Below are positions 1 through 12,573 of a DNA stretch of 64,000 nt, piece after piece. Every line of letters starts with the position of its first letter. The first letter of the stretch is position 1. Location: NCBI RefSeq assembly GCF_028769735.1, contig NC_088173.1:66646463-66710462 (forward strand), written 5' to 3'. Under the pieces are notes generated by a model. It saw only the letters and a list, made by a program, of their open reading frames with translations, had not been told where the DNA came from and searched no databases. A program made the position numbers and the translations under genes. The DNA is from Zonotrichia leucophrys gambelii. Taxonomy: Eukaryota; Chordata; Aves; Passeriformes; Passerellidae.

Positions 1-3000
1 TATTCTATCATTTTATTGATAACTGTCATCTTAGAGAATGTTTGTGGACAAAGTTTTATTTCCTGTAATGTGTACATAATTAAAGGTAAATACTTCAGAA
101 AAAAAAAGTTTGATAAATTGAATAGTCGTTATAAAACTAATTTGTATTTTTTTCGCTGAAAATGCTGTGATATATTCTGAGTTTTTCTTTCAAACATTTT
201 TTCAACTTTTACATAGAATTCAAAGTAAATGTGCATATATATAAAGTATATAAAATATATAGCCCCAAGGGGCTACCTGTTGAAATCCATCACTAATTTA
301 TAAGGGTGATGTGTGGCTAAACTGCTACTGGGGCAGAGAGGGAATAGGAAATCCTGTTCCTCTGGTTTCACGATTGACAAGCTTTTGTGTAAGAGAACAT
401 TCAATAAATTCTGAAGTGGAAATGCTTTTAGTTGATGCCATTTGCTCTCTGGCCTTTGTAGTCATGTTCTTTGAACTTTGTATTCAGGATTAGGCTATAA
501 ATGTCATGTTGCTGTATAGTTTAATAGTCATTATAGTGTGCTATTTATAAACAGTTATCAAAACCAAATAAATTGTAGAAGTATTCATTGTTAAATGGGG
601 GGAAAAGCATGTTCTGATGCAATCTACTGATCACAACTCTGCACTTGGCAGAACTGGGCCCTACATCATATATTAGGAGGTAGCAAGTTTTCTGTAGCTT
701 GAGAACACTTTGCTTCTAGCCTTGTTTTTGTAGTAGAATATTACTGCCATTGCCACTTTCTCTGCTAAATTTGTCATATTGTTGACTAGGTAAATTTGTA
801 CTCATAAAGGAGACGTAGATCACGGCAGTTAAATCTTTTTTAGTGTGCATATATTTGTATTTATTGCACTGTCCTATAGTAGGGCAAGCAGCCATAAGGC
901 ATGCAAAGCTACATGTAAAATTATATTTCTGTATTGTGTAGTTAAAAAAACAGCAACAACCAACCCCAAGCTTGTGTGGTTGAACACTGACACACTGGTT
1001 GAATGCACTAGCACAATGCACTACAGACTGAAGACCATCTTTGGGAAAATCTCCACCTTTTGAATTTGTCTGTCACCTGACTGGAGAGACTGAGTCGGAC
1101 TCTTGTGGGATCAGTGACAATGGACAAACCTACAAAGTGAGGAGCGAGTCAAGGCACACACATTTTCAACTTCAGATGTGTTTGATACATGTGAAAAAAT
1201 GCAGGTGTGTGATTTTCTGCAAAGCTTCCATTGTATTCACACTGAGTTCCAAACAGCCGCGTTACCAAGTGGTGAAATCAACAATAAACGGGTGAGGATA
1301 TTATTTTCCATGTAGGCTTCCTAGTCTTGCTGAAATTGCTTTTAATATTTGCTTTTGACTGGAATTGCTTAATGCTTTGGATCTATATGAAATGGCACAT
1401 GAAGTAATTAAAAACCCACCAATCCCAACAATAACAAACCCCCACACAGCCAGCCTGAAGTTTGAGTGCTGCATCTTTCTGTGTTACACTGATGGTGTTT
1501 TAGCACTGGTGTCAACACCAGTAAATGTTGATAGCTTAGAGCCCAAGGATGGAACAGCTATGAAATGGGAAATAGGGTAGAAATTCACCTTGGTTATTAA
1601 ATATCATGTTACGGATCCATAGCTAATTCAAAAACTCTGTTCTCACCAGATCATTGCCATTCTTTCCCTGTCATACTTAAAAATCGTTGCCTGCAGTTGT
1701 GCAGCTCCACCAGCAGATGCTGCTCACGGTTCAGTACTGAGAGTGTGTGTGCTCACCCTCGCAGGAGGCTCTGCTGGGCATTTGGGAAGCAGTTCTGCAC
1801 TGTGGCTGGCACAAATAATCCAGTTTGCCCTGTGAGGTGATGTGGATTCTCTCCTGCTACTGCCTGCTGTGCTCCTGGTAACTGGAGAGCAGGCTTGCAG
1901 GGGAAGAGTGAACAAAACTCTGTGGTTTCCATACCTGAAGTATAGTTGGCATCTGGTACGTGTGCAGTGTCCCTAGTGGGGTGGGAATATCCACAGTAGA
2001 AATGGATTTGATTTGGAAGCTGCAGTGGGGCCTGTGATGTGTCTCCATTTCACTTTTGGAGCAGACTGTGAAGCCTTGGACTGGTCCCTGAAGTAGCCCT
2101 GTGTGTGCCAGGTGCCTTTGGGTGCTGCAGGGTGGGAGTGAGGACACTCAGTGTGTTTGTGTCTGTGTCCAGATCAGCCTGTCCTGCTGGGGCTGTGCAG
2201 GGCTGGCACTGCTGCTCCTCCCTGTGCAAGTGCACCCAACTTAGTGCTGTGGGTGGGCACCCAGTCAAGAATTGTTTGACCATGCTTATATAAAGCTTAA
2301 CTTATGGGTGCTTTGAAAGTAATGGGTGTTTATAACTTGATTTTCATACCAGCAGCTTGTTTGCACTGTCAGTTCAATGTCTATTAATAGACTTGGATTT
2401 GAATTTTTGCAAATACCTTAAATAGGAAATGTATTGTGATGTGTTCTTGTGGTGTTTCAGGTCTAACTTGTGTTATAATGCATTATCAAATCTTCAAAAG
2501 AGTAGGAAAGGAAAGTAGCACCTTTTAAACTTCACAGGTATTGTTCATTTTTGGTTGTCATTTACACAAAGTTCATGTCCTCACCTCCTGTTAGTACTCT
2601 GGATGCTCGTCTGCTCTCTGAAGTATTTTTTAATTAAGGCCTTTCCTGCTGTGACCTCAGCACTGCACATTGCAGCTAGGCATGGATGAACTAACAATCT
2701 TCTCCTGAAAGCAATGTTCCTCTGTGGAAACATTGATTTCAGTCTCCTCCTGTGGGGAAGCTGAAGTGGATGCTGTGTGTTCCCAGTAATGAGTCAGAAT
2801 CTCTGATCTGTTAGCTTAGACCTGTCTCCATCCTGTTGCTTTGAATCCTTTTTGTTGCTTTACAGGATGGCTGCTGCTAAAATCCAAGGTTGAAGTTACT
2901 TATCACTCAGAGCCAGCTTGCCAAGGTAAAGGCAGTAAGTTTGGGTTAGATTTTGCTTGCAAGGTTTGTTTGCCCACTGCAAGGTACAGTTTTTCTTTCT

Positions 3001-6000
3001 GTGCTTATCACTTCAGAGGTTGATGTGTCTCTGGGGCAGGGAGGGATAACCTGGTCCTTAATCCATCCCACCCCTTCCTCCTTTCCTTCTGTGAGTAGGA
3101 GACTGAAGTGTAGGGAAAGAAGCTTTTGAAATGAAATTTAAAAAAAAAAGTCTGGCAGCAATGATTTGTAGTGAGTAAAGCAGCAATGTGGTGTTACATC
3201 ACTACTCTGAATTTAATTCAAGCCTTGATATGTAAAAAGGATGAGTGCTTTACAAAAATGTACCTGTGTGAGATGAGAGTGACCTAATCTTTCTCCATGA
3301 CTCCAAGTTTGCATTAAGCCAGCAGTCCTGTGGAGAAATACAGGAACTGGAGCTGTTCACAGCCTCCTGTGAGCTCGTACTGAGTCCTGCTGGGTCTGTT
3401 TGTAGGAACTGGGATTTCACATCACACTGACTTGTACTTATTTTTACAGGGCAGCTGTATCTGTGTTTTCAAATGCAAAAGCCCTGAAGTGTTGTCCACT
3501 TCCTATTCCACCTCAGAACTTTTCACTTTCTGGAGAAAACTTTTCATTTTTTGAAAGCAGCAGTGCAGACTGGAACAAAGCCTGGTGGGTGCTGTGACCT
3601 GGGCTGCAGTGAGCAAACCTTCCCTGAGCTTGGCTTTTGACAGGAGATCCCCTTTTCTCCTGCATTTCCTCTGCCTGGTGTTTATTTTCAGACATTTTGG
3701 TTTCTTTCTTCTTACTAAATGTCAGGTTATGGCAAGGACTTTTCCTCTGGCTGGAGAAAAAGGGGATGGGGAAGGTGTAAATAATGTTTCAGTTCAGTTC
3801 TTGAGCATCATCCATGAGACATTTGCCTGTGGGGAGAGGAAATAAATACATGAATATAGCTATTTTTACTGACAATTCTTTCTCCTCAGAACTAAGAGCA
3901 AATCCACTATTTTCCAAGCTTTCTAAGTTATGTGGGAGGTTTCCAGGAATGTGGAACACAAACAGATGTGGTTGATCTCCCATGACAAAAATTTACAGGC
4001 ATTCAATTTATTCAGCACAGCTCAGGATGGGAATGTGGTGATGGATAGGCAGTGCTGACCCTGCATGTTCTGATGAAGGAAGAAACCTGCTTACAGGGAG
4101 GTTCTTTCACTGCCTATTTGCTGCTCTTCCAGAGGTTTCTGTACTTTTTTTCCTGCCTTATTTTGCTTTTCTGTGTTGAATGCTGCAGAAGCAGCAGCAA
4201 GGGCATGGTTTTGGGGGTGGATTCCAAGCACTTGCACAAAATGCACCACAGAATTAGTCTGAGGAGCTTGGGAGGAGCTTAGGTTACTTCCCTGTGACAT
4301 GTCATCTGTAAATACTTGGACAGACAAAGCTTTTTGACTTTAAGTGACCAGTCCAGTTACTGGCTCTGGTGGGGTAATCTTGGCTGTATTATATATCTGG
4401 AGTTAATTTATCAAAATCCTTTCTCTCTCAGAAAAGTTCACTGAATAATTAAAGCTCTGGTCTAAAAGCAGGGGTCTATCAACAAATTCTGGATGCTCTG
4501 TTTTGGGGGCATCTGATGCCTTTCTCATCTTCATAGACTTTTTCAGCAATCATTTTGTACTCTTTTTTTTTCCTTTATTAGTTGAGGTTATGCTTAAATT
4601 GTGCACCAGCTCTTGCTCTCCCCACCATGAAGTGCTAACTCCTGGCTTGTTTGTCTTTAGCCCCTCAGATCCTGAGTTATGAGCTACTCCATTGTTAGTT
4701 TGGAGCAAGTGTGCAGCTGGGTAACCTTGCCCTCTGAACAAATGCATTCCTTGTGCTCCTCTTTGAATGTCACTCTCCATGCCAGACTCCAGCTTGCCCT
4801 GTGACAGCTTCCAGCCTGCACCCTGCTCTGTCAGCTCGCTGGAACTGGAGCCTCTTCCATGTGCTGTCAGATGTGTAGGGCCTGTCCAACAGCAGCTCCC
4901 TGCAGGCACTGACAACCAACACCTTTGAGCTGCTGCTCTGCACTCCAGCTCAGCCAGTTCTCTTTTTATTAGTGCAAGCAGCAGTCCAGGCTCCTTGCCC
5001 AGACATTGCCACCCAAGCACAAACCCAGCCAGTTTGCCCTGAACTTGCATGATTTGCTAGAGGTGTGTGCATGCAGGGCTGGGGTTGCTCTTGGCACTTT
5101 CCCTTCTCACTGCTGCACTCATATTTGCAATTGCTTCTTAACATTTTAGTGCAAGAGATGTTTTGGGTTTGCCTTCTACTGGTACCTTATTAGTAGGGGT
5201 GCAAAGCCTTCTAAAGAAAATCCAGGTTGTAAGTGGATTATAGAGAGTATTGTTCATCAGGTCTACCTGTTGGTGGAAATCTTTACAGGCTCCTCTAAAT
5301 GCAAGGTGCAGTGCTGGGTGCAGCTGAGCTGAGCTGGAGCACAAACTGATCAGGGGACTGTGTGGAAGGAAGAGCTAAAGGAGAGTCAGTGTTGGTTTGG
5401 AGAGCTGTGCTGGGTCACTGCCTCTGCTGGAGGCTTCTGTGGTGAACTTGGTCATTTTTGGGGTATTCAGTGAGAAACTGGGGCAGTGGCTCCCAAAGGG
5501 TTTTGTTTTGGTGCTCACCTCAAGCTCTTCTGCTCCTCTCAGCCTTCTGACCTGCTGCAGAGAGGATTCTGCCTTTTGCAGCCAAGGTGGAATCAGAGCA
5601 GTTCAGTGCAGTGTACTGGATGTATTTGTAAAACATACTAAAATATAAGGAGCTCAGTGATAGAAAACCATGTGTAAGAGACAGAAGGACAAGTTTTACC
5701 CCCTGGGATGGACAGCAGTCCACAAACATGTAGGACCACTGAAAATCCACAGGTGGAGAGCTGGATTTGCTTTTCAACTCCCTTCCCTTACAGGCTTATG
5801 CTAACTCATGGTATCTGTTACAGTGCTACTGGATGTCAAAAATGGGAAGATTTCACTGTGCAGTGGATTTGGAGCTGTGTTCAGGGGGGTAATTGCCACT
5901 GTCAGCATTGTCATTCTTTCTTAGAGGTTGATTTCCTATGTAAATGAAAGACTGTAGAAAAAGCACCAACAAGCAAACCTGACAAAATGACAAAAAAACC

Positions 6001-6743
6001 CCAAACCCAAAGATTCCCTTCTCCCAGTTCTTCACTGCATCAATCTTGCCTGGATCAATATTGCTTCAGGATTGGGATCTTAGTGCAGCACTGCACAGTG
6101 GAGCATCACTATTAGTAATGTCAGGTATCAATGCCCAAATATATCTTTTTTTATTGCTTGGGGTTTTATTTTTCTCTGTTTATCCTGTGTTAGCATTCCA
6201 TGCAGTAGCAAGGACTTTGTTGTAAATGTGTTCATCTTACTGAAATGCTTTTTTGAATTTAAATACCCATGTCCTGTTTCTCCCCACAGGACTGTCCTCT
6301 GTAGGCTCCCAAGCAGTAGAACAGGCAATAAATAATTAATCTCTGGGTCAGGAGGTAGTAATTTAATTTGGAAGAACAACAAAGTTTACAGGGATTGCAA
6401 TACAGAAGAATGCTTTTGCTCAGTTTTCTGAGCAGCTTTCTGTTCAATGTTCATACATTTAAATTTGGTGTGTGTCACATGTCACATTCAGCAACATTGA
6501 ATAGAGAAAATATATTTTCAAGGCAATGCTTCCCATACAAAACACATGGCCTTTTGTTGGGAAGGAACCCCTGATGCTGCAATCAGATCATTGCACCTCC
6601 TTCCTACAAAATCATGGGAAAGGGCTGGACAGGGAGGGGAAGGGCACTCAGGGAGTGTCAGGATGATTTGTTGGAAGGTGTCCAGGCAGTGACTATTGCA
6701 CTGTGTCCTGTTATCCCACACCTCCCAAAGCAGCAGCACATCC
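1..6743. other. No recognisable gene; AT-rich flank of CD8A copy 1
   Basis: No exon with convincing splice sites or a known protein was seen on either strand. The first 600 bases are AT-rich and carry AATAAA signals at about 403 and 567 on the plus strand, which would fit the 3' untranslated end of a plus-strand gene. In mammals RMND5A lies next to CD8A, so its 3' UTR is a possible but untested identity. I searched this stretch for a CD8A micro-exon with the Cys-x-Cys motif and found none. Confidence 0.3.
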
Positions 6744-9001
6744 TCAGGGACAGGGCTGTGGTTTCAGGCCTGAGGTGCACCTAGAGGGAGTAGGTGCAAC
6801 CTTAAGTTGATGCAGCACGATGGTGGTGGCCAGGAGCTGGAGGAGCAGGAGGCAGAGCCCTGCTGAGGGGAGCCACAGGAAGACAAGGCAGAAGGAATCC
6901 AGGTCTTTCAGCATTCTGCTGTCTGCAGGGATAGAGAAGAAGGAAAGTCCACCAGGTGCTCAGAGCTGGTGTTTCAGCCAGCTCTGGTGGAGCCAGGGGA
7001 GCTGCCAGGGAGGCACAGAGCTCCCCTGGGCCTGCAGTGATGGTGTGCTGCTGGCAGCATTTCCTGGCACCTGGAGGGCAGACACGTGGCCAAAAGTTTT
7101 CCTGTGTCCTTTGATGAGACTTTTTAAAAGCAGACCTGGGCCCTGAGGCTCTCGCTTCCCTCCCCATGTTCCTGGTGTCCCAGGCATGGGATATGCTCAT
7201 GCTTTTTACAGCATCCTTAGCCTTTCCTATGGGGGATGAAATGATGGAATTTAATCCTTCCAACTCTGTTAAAACTGTGTGGATTTTCACTTTCCCCCCC
7301 ATCCCAAAATATTTGCAGGATCCCCCTTGGTACCAGTGGACAAGGGTTCAGCTCTTCCCCTCTCCCTCCCTGCCTCCAGGCTACCTGGATCTGGTGTCTC
7401 CAGGCAGGAGTCCCCTTCAGTGGTGCCCCCCTGGGTGGTGAGTCCTGGAGTGCTAGGTGCCAGTACAGTGGTGTCTGTAAGTGAAATGGATGAACTCAGC
7501 ATGTAGGGAAATAAAATAAAACAGATTTCTGCTGCCTTTCTGCTCTCCAGCCTGGGCAGGGCTGTTCCTGTGCACAGCAAAGGCCTCAGCTCTGGGGGAC
7601 CTTTGTAGAGCCAAGTGTGGATGGGGTCTCCCCAAAGAGGGTCTCCCAAGAGCCAAGAGGGAGCTGCAGCCTGCTTGTTTCTCACTTTGTGACACCATCC
7701 CCACAAAGCCTGAGCCCCCTGAGCTTTTGGGAGCTGCGTGTGCTGAGGAAGGAAGGCAACTGAGCAAAGCTGGACTTTGCTTCAATGCTCTCCCCTCAGA
7801 GCCAAGGGTGGGATGGGGAAGGTGGGAGATGCAGCCCAGTGATGTTTGCCTTTGGGCAGGAGGAGAGGGGGGCAGCAGGGAGGCTCTGGCAGGAGGAGCA
7901 GGGCTTGCTCACAGGATGCCCTGGGCCAGCCAGCAGGGAAATGGGGTTTGTGGAGGGATGGCTGCTCACACAGGGCACGGGCAGGAGGTGCTGGGCATTT
8001 TGGCAGGGCTGGGTGAGGCTGGGGAAGGTGTTGCTGACCTGGGAGGAAGGCTCGCTGGCCAGGGCTGAAGTGCAGCATTTGGTTGAGATTCATCACGCAG
8101 AAATAGCTGCCCTGGTCCTGTGGTGTGAAAGATTTCACTGCCAGCCGATAGATCGTGCTGTCTTTGCTCGCCTCAAAGCGTGTGGACGTTTTCTGTCCCC
8201 CCTCAAACGTGGGCCGGGACATGGAACTGAAGAAGACAATGAAGTGAAGGGTCCCACTGCTGTCCTGGCGGATCCAGGATGCCCCATAGCTCCTGTCAGT
8301 GTGACACTCCAGCTCCAGCTTCTGTCCCACCCGGAGCTGCCCCATGTCCTTGGGAGACCTGAGCTTCATCTCCAGTTTCTGGCCATCGATCCCAGGGCAG
8401 CCTGCAGGAGAGAAACCCTTGCTGGAACCACTTGGGAAAAGTCAAAGGCTTCTCTGAGGAAACCCCCCTTTCTATGTGCTGGGAGTTCAAATGGAAAGGG
8501 AAGACCTCACTGTCTGGAGGTGTGAAGGTTTCCTTGGAGTCCTTGCTGGGATGTGCATGGAGGGTGCTCAGCAATCCCGGGCTTGAGAGATGGGTGCTGC
8601 CCTTCCAGTGTCTTCTCAGGAACATGACACCTTCCCAGCTTCTCTGAAGTGATAAGCTGTGTAAGCTCCCTGTGCAAACTAACTTTTAAACTTCTCCCTC
8701 CCCTCTGGAAGCCCTCATTGGATCCATCTCTGTTCCCAGTGCAGGTGGTGCTGCAGCCGCCCCTCTGGCTGCCCTTTGCTGGCTGAGGTGATTCTGCCTC
8801 TCCCCTCACAACTACTGAGCACACCTCAAGGTCAGCAGTTTTGGTTTGTTTTCTTTCTTCCCTTTAATTATTTTCCCCAGTGTCTTGGATTCAGTAGAAA
8901 GGTTTTCCTTGTCCCTCCCGGTGAAGGGGCTGCAGAGCCCCGTGTCCGTACTCACAGAATCCCAGAGCGAGCAGCAGGAGCAGGGCAGGAGATGTGTCCA
9001 T
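6744..9001 (-). CDS. CD8A: CD8 alpha chain, copy 1 (diverged hinge/TM, altered C-terminus)
   Basis: T-cell co-receptor chain that binds MHC class I. Exons on the minus strand are: signal 9001-8956 (MDTSPALLLLLALGF); Ig-V 8401-8039; hinge 7474-7385; TM 6922-6806. All junctions are phase 1, with GT donors and AG acceptors except the last donor. The V exon shows the B-strand Cys (LELECHTD), the core Trp (ASWIRQ) and the DQGSYFC motif. The hinge is Thr/Pro/Ser-rich. The TM exon encodes a long Leu-rich segment. At the end of the TM exon, where copy 2 has CAAC/GTGAGG, this copy has CAACTTAAGG, so the GT donor is gone. Reading on gives a stop at 6744 and a 225-residue protein with a tail of about 22 residues and no Cys-x-Cys. 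It may be a tailless co-receptor, a gene using an unseen exon, or an early pseudogene. Identity as CD8A is firm; the 3' end is not. Confidence 0.8.
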
Positions 9002-9967
9002 CTTCCCCTGGGGCGCCTGTGCCTGGGGCTGGTGCAGAGCAGCTGAGAAGATCTCTGTCACTTGGCTTGAGAGGTTCTGCCACTCTTTGGGGAGGATGTG
9101 ATGTCACCAGGACCCCAACACCAGCATGCGTTCAGTTCAAGTCCAGAGTCTGGGTCCCTTTAACCTCATCATTTCTTAGAAGTGCCTCAGGGATTTTTCT
9201 GGATGATCTTCCTAGAGATCCAGAGTGATGCTGCTCATGGCTGAGGTGGGATCAGTTCCCTCCCCACAGCTTCTGTGCAGGAGACACAGAACTGCCCCAT
9301 CCTTTGGTGCAGGCCCTGGAACGCTTTTCTTGGCGGGGATTCTGCCTCCTCCTCCTGAGCACATTCATGGAGTCCCGTGTGCCTGCAGAGCCCACAGTGG
9401 CTCAGGTGCTCCTGGTGGAGATCCATGTGTGTTGTTTATCTCCAAGCACAGGTTTCTGGCACACTGATGGTACTTCTCTGTTGTTCTTGTTGCACTTCTT
9501 TGTTCAGCTCTTCTTTGCTATTGCTCGGCAAAAGCCTTTTCATGAAAGGCAGATGGTTTCGGAACTGGAACCTGTTGAGATTGCCCCTTGCACAAGTGAG
9601 TGTTCTGCCTTTTCTTTGTTTTTAAAACTCATGGTTCTCTTCTTTAACCACAGGGTCTTCTGCTCTTCAAAAAACCCTTTTATGGTTCACCAGAGAGGGC
9701 TCTTGCTGCTGCCTCCAGGTCACCACTTGCACATGGGGATGGGTGATGCTTCCTGGACCTTTGCATGCTTAGAAAGAATCATTTCACCAGAGTGCAAGGG
9801 GCTGGGCTGGTGTTTGATTGAACTTTCCTGTTAATTGCTTTTCTGTGTGAGGGTTTATTTTTATTACACCTTTGCAAAGAAGCTCTGTTTTTCCTCATCT
9901 GTCAGAAGCCAAGTGCTGCTGAGTTTGATGCAGTTGCTGTTGGGGCTGATACTCAGAGCATGAGGTG
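9002..9967 (-). promoter_or_regulatory. Upstream block A of CD8A copy 1
   Basis: This is the 5' flank of CD8A copy 1. It is colinear with the flank of copy 2 (18806-19860) and with 9968-10505. Shared landmarks are the TCACTTGGCTTG and TTTGGGGAGGATGTGAT segments just upstream of the start codon, and a distal segment around CTTGCTGCTGCCTCCAGGT. Similarity to copy 2 is very high up to about 9115 and then falls. A regulatory role is inferred from position only. Confidence 0.45.
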
Positions 9968-10505
9968 ACCCAGCCATCTTCTCCTGTGTCTGTCCCTGGG
10001 GACAGTGCAGCACAGCTGAGGTGAACTTTGTCACTCTGTCACTGTCCCTTGGCTTGGGAGGCTGTGCTGCTCTTTGGGGGATGTGATATCATCAGGACCC
10101 TCTTGGGTAAAGTGACAGTGCTTGGCCTCTGTGACAAAACGTTCAAGAAAAAAAGAATTTCTGAAGAAATTAGTTTATAATCCAGAATTTGTGATTTGCT
10201 GCTTCTTTGTTTTATCTGCTTGTGGTTCTTTGGTCTCACCACAGGTTCCTTCCGTCCTGCCCGAGCCCGCTGTGTGCTCCAGTGGCCCTTGCTGCTGCCT
10301 CTGGGTGACCACTGGCACAGGGCAAAGGCTGACATTTCTGGAGCTTTGCAGCCTTTCCTATTGATTACCTTTCTGTGTAAGGTTTTTTGTTTAATTTCTT
10401 TTTTTTTTCTTTGCTAACCCTTTGCCAAGAAGCCTCTTGGTTCCTGGCTCTGTCAGAAAACAGGCGCCGCTCTTTGCGCTGCTGCCGCCAGCTGAGTTAT
10501 GGAAA
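9968..10505 (-). promoter_or_regulatory. Orphan third copy of the CD8A upstream block (block B)
   Basis: Directly behind block A is a further copy of the same 5' flank. It begins at a CCATCTTCTCCTG that matches the start-codon region of the two genes, and continues through the TTGGCTTGGGAGGCTGTG, GATGTGAT and AGGACCCTCTTGGGTA segments to the distal GTCAGAAAACAGG. No signal peptide or V exon is attached. It is either the remains of a deleted third CD8A gene or a tandem promoter duplication. Confidence 0.5.
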
Positions 10506-12047
10506 GTGCTTTGGGAGCTGTGGTTGTATCAAAGTGTGCTGATGAGGGGAGGAAGCTGCTGCTGGGATGTGTGGGGGTCCCTGGGGCTGTGTGAGCTGTG
10601 CCCTGCAGAGCTGGCTTGCAGGATCAGTGTGCAGATGTGCTGAGCCCTCCCAGAGCCTCCCGAGTTGGGCACTGGGCTTGAAGGAGATCAGGTGTGTTCT
10701 GAAATAACAAACAAGCCCTCTGAAACAAATAACAATTCCCAGAGCAAACAGATCCTGCTTCTGTTCCTTCATCTCTTGGGTGTGGGGTCAGTGAGCAGGA
10801 GCTCCCTGCCCTTGTGCCTGGGCTGCAGGAGCGTGGTGTGATGTGTAATGTGAAATGTGGATATGAGAATATGAGGAAAGACCTATAGCTGTTTGGCAGA
10901 AACACTTGGAGTTATAACTTTTTAAGAGAAAATTTTTAGCTCCCACTAATTCAATAAGAAACCACCCAATAATTAAATTGATCTCATAGCCTCAATGTTA
11001 GAGCTTTTCTGTTATTTTTATTTTCACAGTGTGTGTAGTTCTGTGGAATTGCCATTCAGTGTTTGCTTGCTATTGTTTAGGTACACTTATCTAATCCTGA
11101 TTTTTTTCTTTCTTTTCATTCTTACAAACAAGTAAGTTTGGAAGAACTTTGTTTTTCTTTGATTTTCTCTCCATCCCATCTTGTTTACAGAGCAGGAGAC
11201 TATCAAAGGGTTTCTTCCACTCCTCTTTTGGCCAGGTTTTTATCAACCCCGTGACAAGAATTCCAGAGTACCCACAGACTCTTTATCTCAGGCACCTTCT
11301 TGGCAGTTTCCTGGGATGTGGGAGTGTTCCTGGGCCCATCACAAATCCCTGGGAAGATAACTTCAGATGATTCTGGGCTGTGGTAAGCTGGAAGCTGAAG
11401 TCTGCACCCTAATGCTCAGGATGGTGCATTAATCACTGGCTTTTCCCTTAGCCAAGACTTTTTCAGCCCCTTTTTATTATCTTTCTGAAGGATTTTAGCT
11501 TTTCTGAGACTAGGAACTGAAGAAAGAAAGAAATAAATAAAGGTCATTAATCTGACTAGAATAATTTTATTTTATATCTCAGTTTTTCTAAGGAAATATT
11601 TACATGAAATACAGATCTGAGAAAAACAGAACAGTAGTCCATAACATGTCCCCAAAATATCAGCATGGCAAACAACCTGCTTAACCAAAGCAAGTGACAA
11701 AATTGTTTTTTAAAATCACTCAGGCATTTCCCTCAGCAAGAAAGCAAATCCCACTTTCCTTACTTAGGCCAAACTCCTGCAGAAATGGGATCAGAGGTAG
11801 CAGCAGAACAAATGTGAGGGGAGCAGTGAACCTTAGCCCCCAGGACTGTAAAAACCTCAAAAGTAAGGCAATGAATCCATATTTAGCTTCTCAAAGCAGT
11901 CTTGTATTCCATTACATGAAACAACAAAAGCCCTAGGAGAGAGGCACCACAACAAGAAGATGTGTTGAGTGAGGAAAATTATTTCTATGGCTTTGTGTAG
12001 CAAATGGCACCTCTGGCTGCATTTTGGGAGGAAATCACACAGAGCCT
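10506..12047. other. No gene seen between the CD8A copies (proximal part)
   Basis: Non-coding by inspection. There are no exon-like open segments with splice sites, and no repeat family that I can name. Confidence 0.4.
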
Positions 12048-12573
12048 TGAGCTCAGGGTCTGGAAGGAGCTGTGCTTGACCCCTGGCATTGCCCAGGGGA
12101 GCTCAGGGTATGGAAGGAGCTGTGCTTGACCCTGGCATTGCCAGAGGAGCTCAGGTTAGGAAGGAGCTGTGCTTGATCTGGCATTGCCAGGGGAGCTCAG
12201 GGTATGGAAGGAGCTGTGCTTGACCCTGGCATTGCCCAGGGGAGCTCAGGGTATGGAAGGAGCTGTGCTTGGCCCTGGCATTGCCCAGGAAAGCTCAGGG
12301 TATGGAAGGAGCTGTGCTTGGCCCTGGCATTGCCCAGGGGAGCTCAGGGTATGGAAGGAGCTGTGCTTGACCCTGGCATTGCCTGGAGGAGCTCAGGGTA
12401 TGGAAGGAGCTGTGCTTGACCCTGGCATTGCCCAGGGGAGCTCAGGGTGTGGAAGGAGCTGTGCTTGACCCTGGCATTGCCCAGGGGAGCTCAGGGTTTG
12501 GAAGGAGCTGTGCTTGACCCTGGCATTGCCCAGGGGAGCTCAGGGTATGGAAGGAGCTGTGCTTGACCCTGCA
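12048..12573. repeat. Minisatellite, 50-bp unit, about 10 copies
   Basis: Tandem array with the unit GAGCTCAGGGTATGGAAGGA followed by GCTGTGCTTGACCCTGGCAT and TGCCCAGGGG. Copies differ by a few substitutions and small deletions. Open frames across it are by-products of the repeat. A short run of TGTCCGTG units follows at about 12598-12628. Confidence 0.93.

Noticed and set aside
2225..2245. Minus-strand TGC-ACT-TGC that could mimic a Cys-x-Cys exon for CD8A copy 1
   Set aside because: No pyrimidine tract or acceptor precedes it and no basic run accompanies it.
9304..9834. 176-codon plus-strand open frame upstream of CD8A copy 1
   Set aside because: Not preserved in the homologous blocks at 10 and 19 kb, with no domain; chance open frame.
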